Source: Schwartzia succinivorans DSM 10502
GTDB lineage: Bacteria; Bacillota; Negativicutes; Selenomonadales; Selenomonadaceae
Direction of reading: 5' to 3'
Assembly: GCF_900129225.1 (NCBI RefSeq)
Contig: NZ_FQUG01000006.1
Span: forward strand, 88,221 to 152,220
Length of the DNA stretch: 64,000 nucleotides
The translations under genes and the position numbers were made by a program. Positions 61,452 through 64,000 of this stretch are shown here, one piece after another (the stretch's first letter is position 1; every line of letters starts with the position of its first letter). The notes beneath the pieces are model-generated. The model saw only the letters and a list, made by a program, of their open reading frames with translations, was not told the origin of the DNA and searched no databases.

Positions 61452-64000
61452 ATGCAGCAGAAGATATACAGACTCTTCCTTGATAAGAGTGTTCTGGGAA
61501 CGGCAGAAAAAAAGGAATTAAAGCATTACTGCGAAGAGATGAAGGAGCTGGCCGAAAAGAGCGGGGCGAAGTGCGCCCTTTTGAAGGTTCTTTTTCAGGG
61601 CATTTTTATGGTTGAGGCCGAGAAGATTGTAAAAAGCCTTCGAAAGCAGCTCCCGGGCATCGAGGTAGTCGGTGTATCGAAGACCTATTATGAAAAAATG
61701 AAGGGCCGCAGAAGCATCGAGCTCTGTTTTATCACGACGGAGCAGGCTTCAATCACGGTCATGGATTATAACGGTCTTGTGGAGGACTATGACGAGCTGG
61801 GGAAAAAGTTCGGAGAACAGGCGAAGGCCGTGGAAAACCTCAAGGCTGTCGAGGTCTACGTCACAGGGCTTAATACAGCCTTTTCGCGTTTTGTTGAAAG
61901 GCTTGGGGACGAGATTCCCGAGGTACCTGTTTTCGGAGCTATGTCGGGAATGTTTTTCCAATATAAGGGGGAGCTTCTGCAGGAGTCTATTTTTGAGCTT
62001 ATAGGACGGGAGCTTTCCATCCGTCAGCCTGTGGAGCCGGAGGAGAAGATCACTTCGGATTACCGCAAAATCGCGGAGGCTGTTCATTCGCTTCTCCCGA
62101 AGGAGATGGGAAAGGCCGCGGAGTCTTCGGATATGCACCGGATTTTTATCGGATTTTTGCAGAAGCTTGATGAAACCTTCGGCATGAAGCTGGAGCAGTA
62201 TGTTATTGGTAAAAAGGGAATACACATGGGTGCTCTCATGATTTTTTACAGTGGTGAGAGTCTGCACGTTCATGGGGAGCATATACTTGGGTGGAAGCCC
62301 ATCGGAAAGGAAATGGTCATTACAGAGACTTTCGGAAACAACTGCCTTTCAAGGATTGATGATGAGCCTGCGACAGAGATTTATAAAAAATACCTTGGGG
62401 TAGAGGCCGGTAAAACGCTCTTTTTTGCGAATATTGTCGAGTTTCCAATGGTCATTGAGCGTGATGATGTGCGGATAGCCCGTGTGCCCTTCTTTTTTGA
62501 TGAGCAGCATCGTCTTTATATGGTCGGCGATGTGCGGCAGGGCGAGAGAGTGCGCCTTGCCTACGGCAATCCCCGGGAGATTCTTTCGGAGAGCCGCAGG
62601 GCGAGCCTGCGTATGGAGGTGTTTTCGCCTCAGGTGCTTTTCATGTGTACCTGCAGCAACCGTCAGGTGTTTATGGGAGAACTGGAAAACACGGAGATAG
62701 GTTATTTCAGCCGTCTTGTTCCCGATGTGGCAGGGGTTTTGGGGCAGGCAGAGGTGTTCCGCCATCATAAAAAGGGCGGTATCATGAACAATACTGTTGT
62801 CTTCCTCGGTCTTCGTGAGGGTGATGAGCGGACTGATTATCAGGAAGAGGTCGTTGCGGAGGATAAAAAGCCCGTCGGCGTTATTCCTTTTTCCACCCGT
62901 CTTGCTTCTTTCCTTGATGCGACGATGAAGGAGCTGGAGGAGAAGAATGAAACTCTTGAGGAAATGGCCCACGCTCTGGCGGACAAGACGCAGGAGTTCG
63001 GTCATCTGGTGCAGAAGGCTGATGCGGCTAATATTGCGAAGTCCCAGTTCCTTTCAAATATGAGCCATGAAATCCGCACGCCTATAAATGCCGTGCTGGG
63101 CATGGATGAGATGATTCTCCGTGAGACGAAGGAGCCCTTTACCCGCGAATACGCGGAAAATATCCGTGGCGCAGGCAACAGTCTGCTGTCTCTCATAAAT
63201 GATATTCTTGATTTTTCAAAGATTGAGTCCGGGCGCATGGATATCATCCCTGTGGAGTACGCATTGAGTTCCGTCCTGAACGATATCATGAACATGCTGA
63301 GCAAGCGGGCAGGAGACAAGGGGCTCAGGTTCATCATAGAGGTAGACCCCTTCCTGCCAAGTGTTATAAAGGGTGATGAAATCCGCATAAAGCAGATTCT
63401 CACGAATATCATAACCAACGGAATCAAGTATACGGAAAAGGGACAGATTACTCTTACTGTGCGCGAGAAATACAGGAAGGACGGCGAGGTGCGTCTTTAT
63501 TTCGAGGTAAAGGATACGGGAATCGGAATAAAGAAGGAGGACATTCCGAAGCTTTTCTCTGCCTTTGAGCGCATAGAGGAGGAAAGAAACCGCACCATAG
63601 AGGGAACAGGTCTGGGCATGAATATCACCCAGCGGCTTCTTGCGCTTATGGGGGCGGAGCTGAAGGTGACAAGTACCTACGGCAGGGGCTCTAAGTTTTT
63701 CTTTGAGCTTACACAGCCCATAATGGATGAAACACCCATGGGCAATTTCGGCGATGCCGTAAGACGTATGATGCAGAACGAGGTGTACAGGGAGAGCTTT
63801 ACAGCGCCTACCGCGCGCATTCTCGTAGTAGACGATACGGAGATGAATCTCACTGTTGTTAAGGGGCTTTTGAAGCAGACGAAGCTCGTCATTGACACGG
63901 CAGGCGGCGGAGAGGAAGCGCTGCGGCTTCTTTCCAAGCGTGATTACGACGTTATTTTCCTCGACCACCGCATGCCTGTCATGGACGGTATTGAAACCCT
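61452..64000 (+). CDS. FIST-domain hybrid histidine kinase (cut by window end)
   Basis: At least 849 residues. The N-terminal region (about residues 25-380) is a FIST sensor (FIST_N with VVGVSKTYYEK; FIST_C), thought to bind small ligands such as amino acids. A short coiled coil (about 490-515) leads to HisKA with SNMSHEIRTPINAVLGM (phosphorylated His about 538), then a HATPase domain (NIITNGIKYTEKG N-box, DTGIGI, GTGLGMNI). A receiver domain starts about 788 (ARILVVDDTEMN) with acceptor Asp in VIFLDHRMPVMDG. There is no transmembrane segment, so it is cytoplasmic. GAGGAG precedes the ATG. The end and any further domains lie beyond the window. Confidence 0.93.
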   Translation, partial: MQQKIYRLFLDKSVLGTAEKKELKHYCEEMKELAEKSGAKCALLKVLFQGIFMVEAEKIVKSLRKQLPGIEVVGVSKTYYEKMKGRRSIELCFITTEQASITVMDYNGLVEDYDELGKKFGEQAKAVENLKAVEVYVTGLNTAFSRFVERLGDEIPEVPVFGAMSGMFFQYKGELLQESIFELIGRELSIRQPVEPEEKITSDYRKIAEAVHSLLPKEMGKAAESSDMHRIFIGFLQKLDETFGMKLEQYVIGKKGIHMGALMIFYSGESLHVHGEHILGWKPIGKEMVITETFGNNCLSRIDDEPATEIYKKYLGVEAGKTLFFANIVEFPMVIERDDVRIARVPFFFDEQHRLYMVGDVRQGERVRLAYGNPREILSESRRASLRMEVFSPQVLFMCTCSNRQVFMGELENTEIGYFSRLVPDVAGVLGQAEVFRHHKKGGIMNNTVVFLGLREGDERTDYQEEVVAEDKKPVGVIPFSTRLASFLDATMKELEEKNETLEEMAHALADKTQEFGHLVQKADAANIAKSQFLSNMSHEIRTPINAVLGMDEMILRETKEPFTREYAENIRGAGNSLLSLINDILDFSKIESGRMDIIPVEYALSSVLNDIMNMLSKRAGDKGLRFIIEVDPFLPSVIKGDEIRIKQILTNIITNGIKYTEKGQITLTVREKYRKDGEVRLYFEVKDTGIGIKKEDIPKLFSAFERIEEERNRTIEGTGLGMNITQRLLALMGAELKVTSTYGRGSKFFFELTQPIMDETPMGNFGDAVRRMMQNEVYRESFTAPTARILVVDDTEMNLTVVKGLLKQTKLVIDTAGGGEEALRLLSKRDYDVIFLDHRMPVMDGIET

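Overview
The window is a chromosomal segment of a low-to-mid-GC anaerobic bacterium, most likely a member of the Bacillota and plausibly a Negativicute. Supporting signs are a T-box leader, Shine-Dalgarno sequences of the AGGAGG type before most genes, Bacillus-type parS sites, Soj/Spo0J-type parAB followed by a DUF4446 gene and a SprT gene, a TRAP transporter, Na+-coupled amino acid carriers and a split B12-dependent methionine synthase. Genus and species cannot be named from the sequence alone.

Layout. 0-3.7 kb: a tandem repeat at the edge, then metH and its separate reactivation protein on the minus strand; the reactivation gene is bracketed by two perfect parS sites. 3.8-5.3 kb: repeats only. 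5.3-8.4 kb: parA-parB-DUF4446-sprT, then tRNA-Gln. 8.5-11.9 kb: a T-box riboswitch ahead of a DctPQM TRAP operon. 12-21.8 kb: housekeeping and accessory genes (HAD phosphatase, RNase HI with two N-terminal modules, thiD, TauE/SafE permease, tRNA-Gly, a Doc-type toxin with a very small antitoxin, Rrf2 regulator, Sel1-repeat protein, Ppx/GppA, a possible C39-like protein). 22.5-25 kb: gyrA. 26.1-26.9 kb: a HigBA-type module with a frameshifted toxin. 27-29.2 kb: two exported enzymes (Ntn amidohydrolase, Tat-type MTA/SAH nucleosidase). 29.4-37.9 kb: FtsA-like ATPase with a histone-H1-like tail, then DAK2-like pseudokinase, SWIM/SNF2 helicase and Pol IV in one transcription unit. 37.9-39.2 kb: a DUF559 endonuclease gene surrounded by palindromic repeats. 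39.5-43.5 kb: an AT-rich island with an XRE regulator divergent from a PLD/AAA+ ATPase and a resolvase-like protein without its catalytic serine. 44.3-52.6 kb: transporters, exported PSD-like protein, a DnaA-box cluster, cysK and an amidohydrolase. 52.9-57.1 kb: trkA with two tandem trkH genes. 57.2-58.9 kb: repeats. 59-64 kb: HTH protein, degenerate NlpC/P60 protein, and a FIST hybrid histidine kinase cut by the window end.

The replication and segregation signals fit together: parAB, two parS sites, gyrA and a cluster of four exact DnaA boxes at 50.3-50.4 kb suggest that the window lies near the chromosome origin and may contain it. Most of the non-coding DNA belongs to repeat families. One is an element of about 400-480 bp built from two diverged inverted arms. 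One is a short REP-like palindrome of the CTCCCTCCGTCACGC type, often inserted in the first. One is a set of TTTGCC-GGCAAA palindromes, some overlapping promoters. The AT-rich island at 39.5-43.5 kb is the best candidate for an undescribed system.
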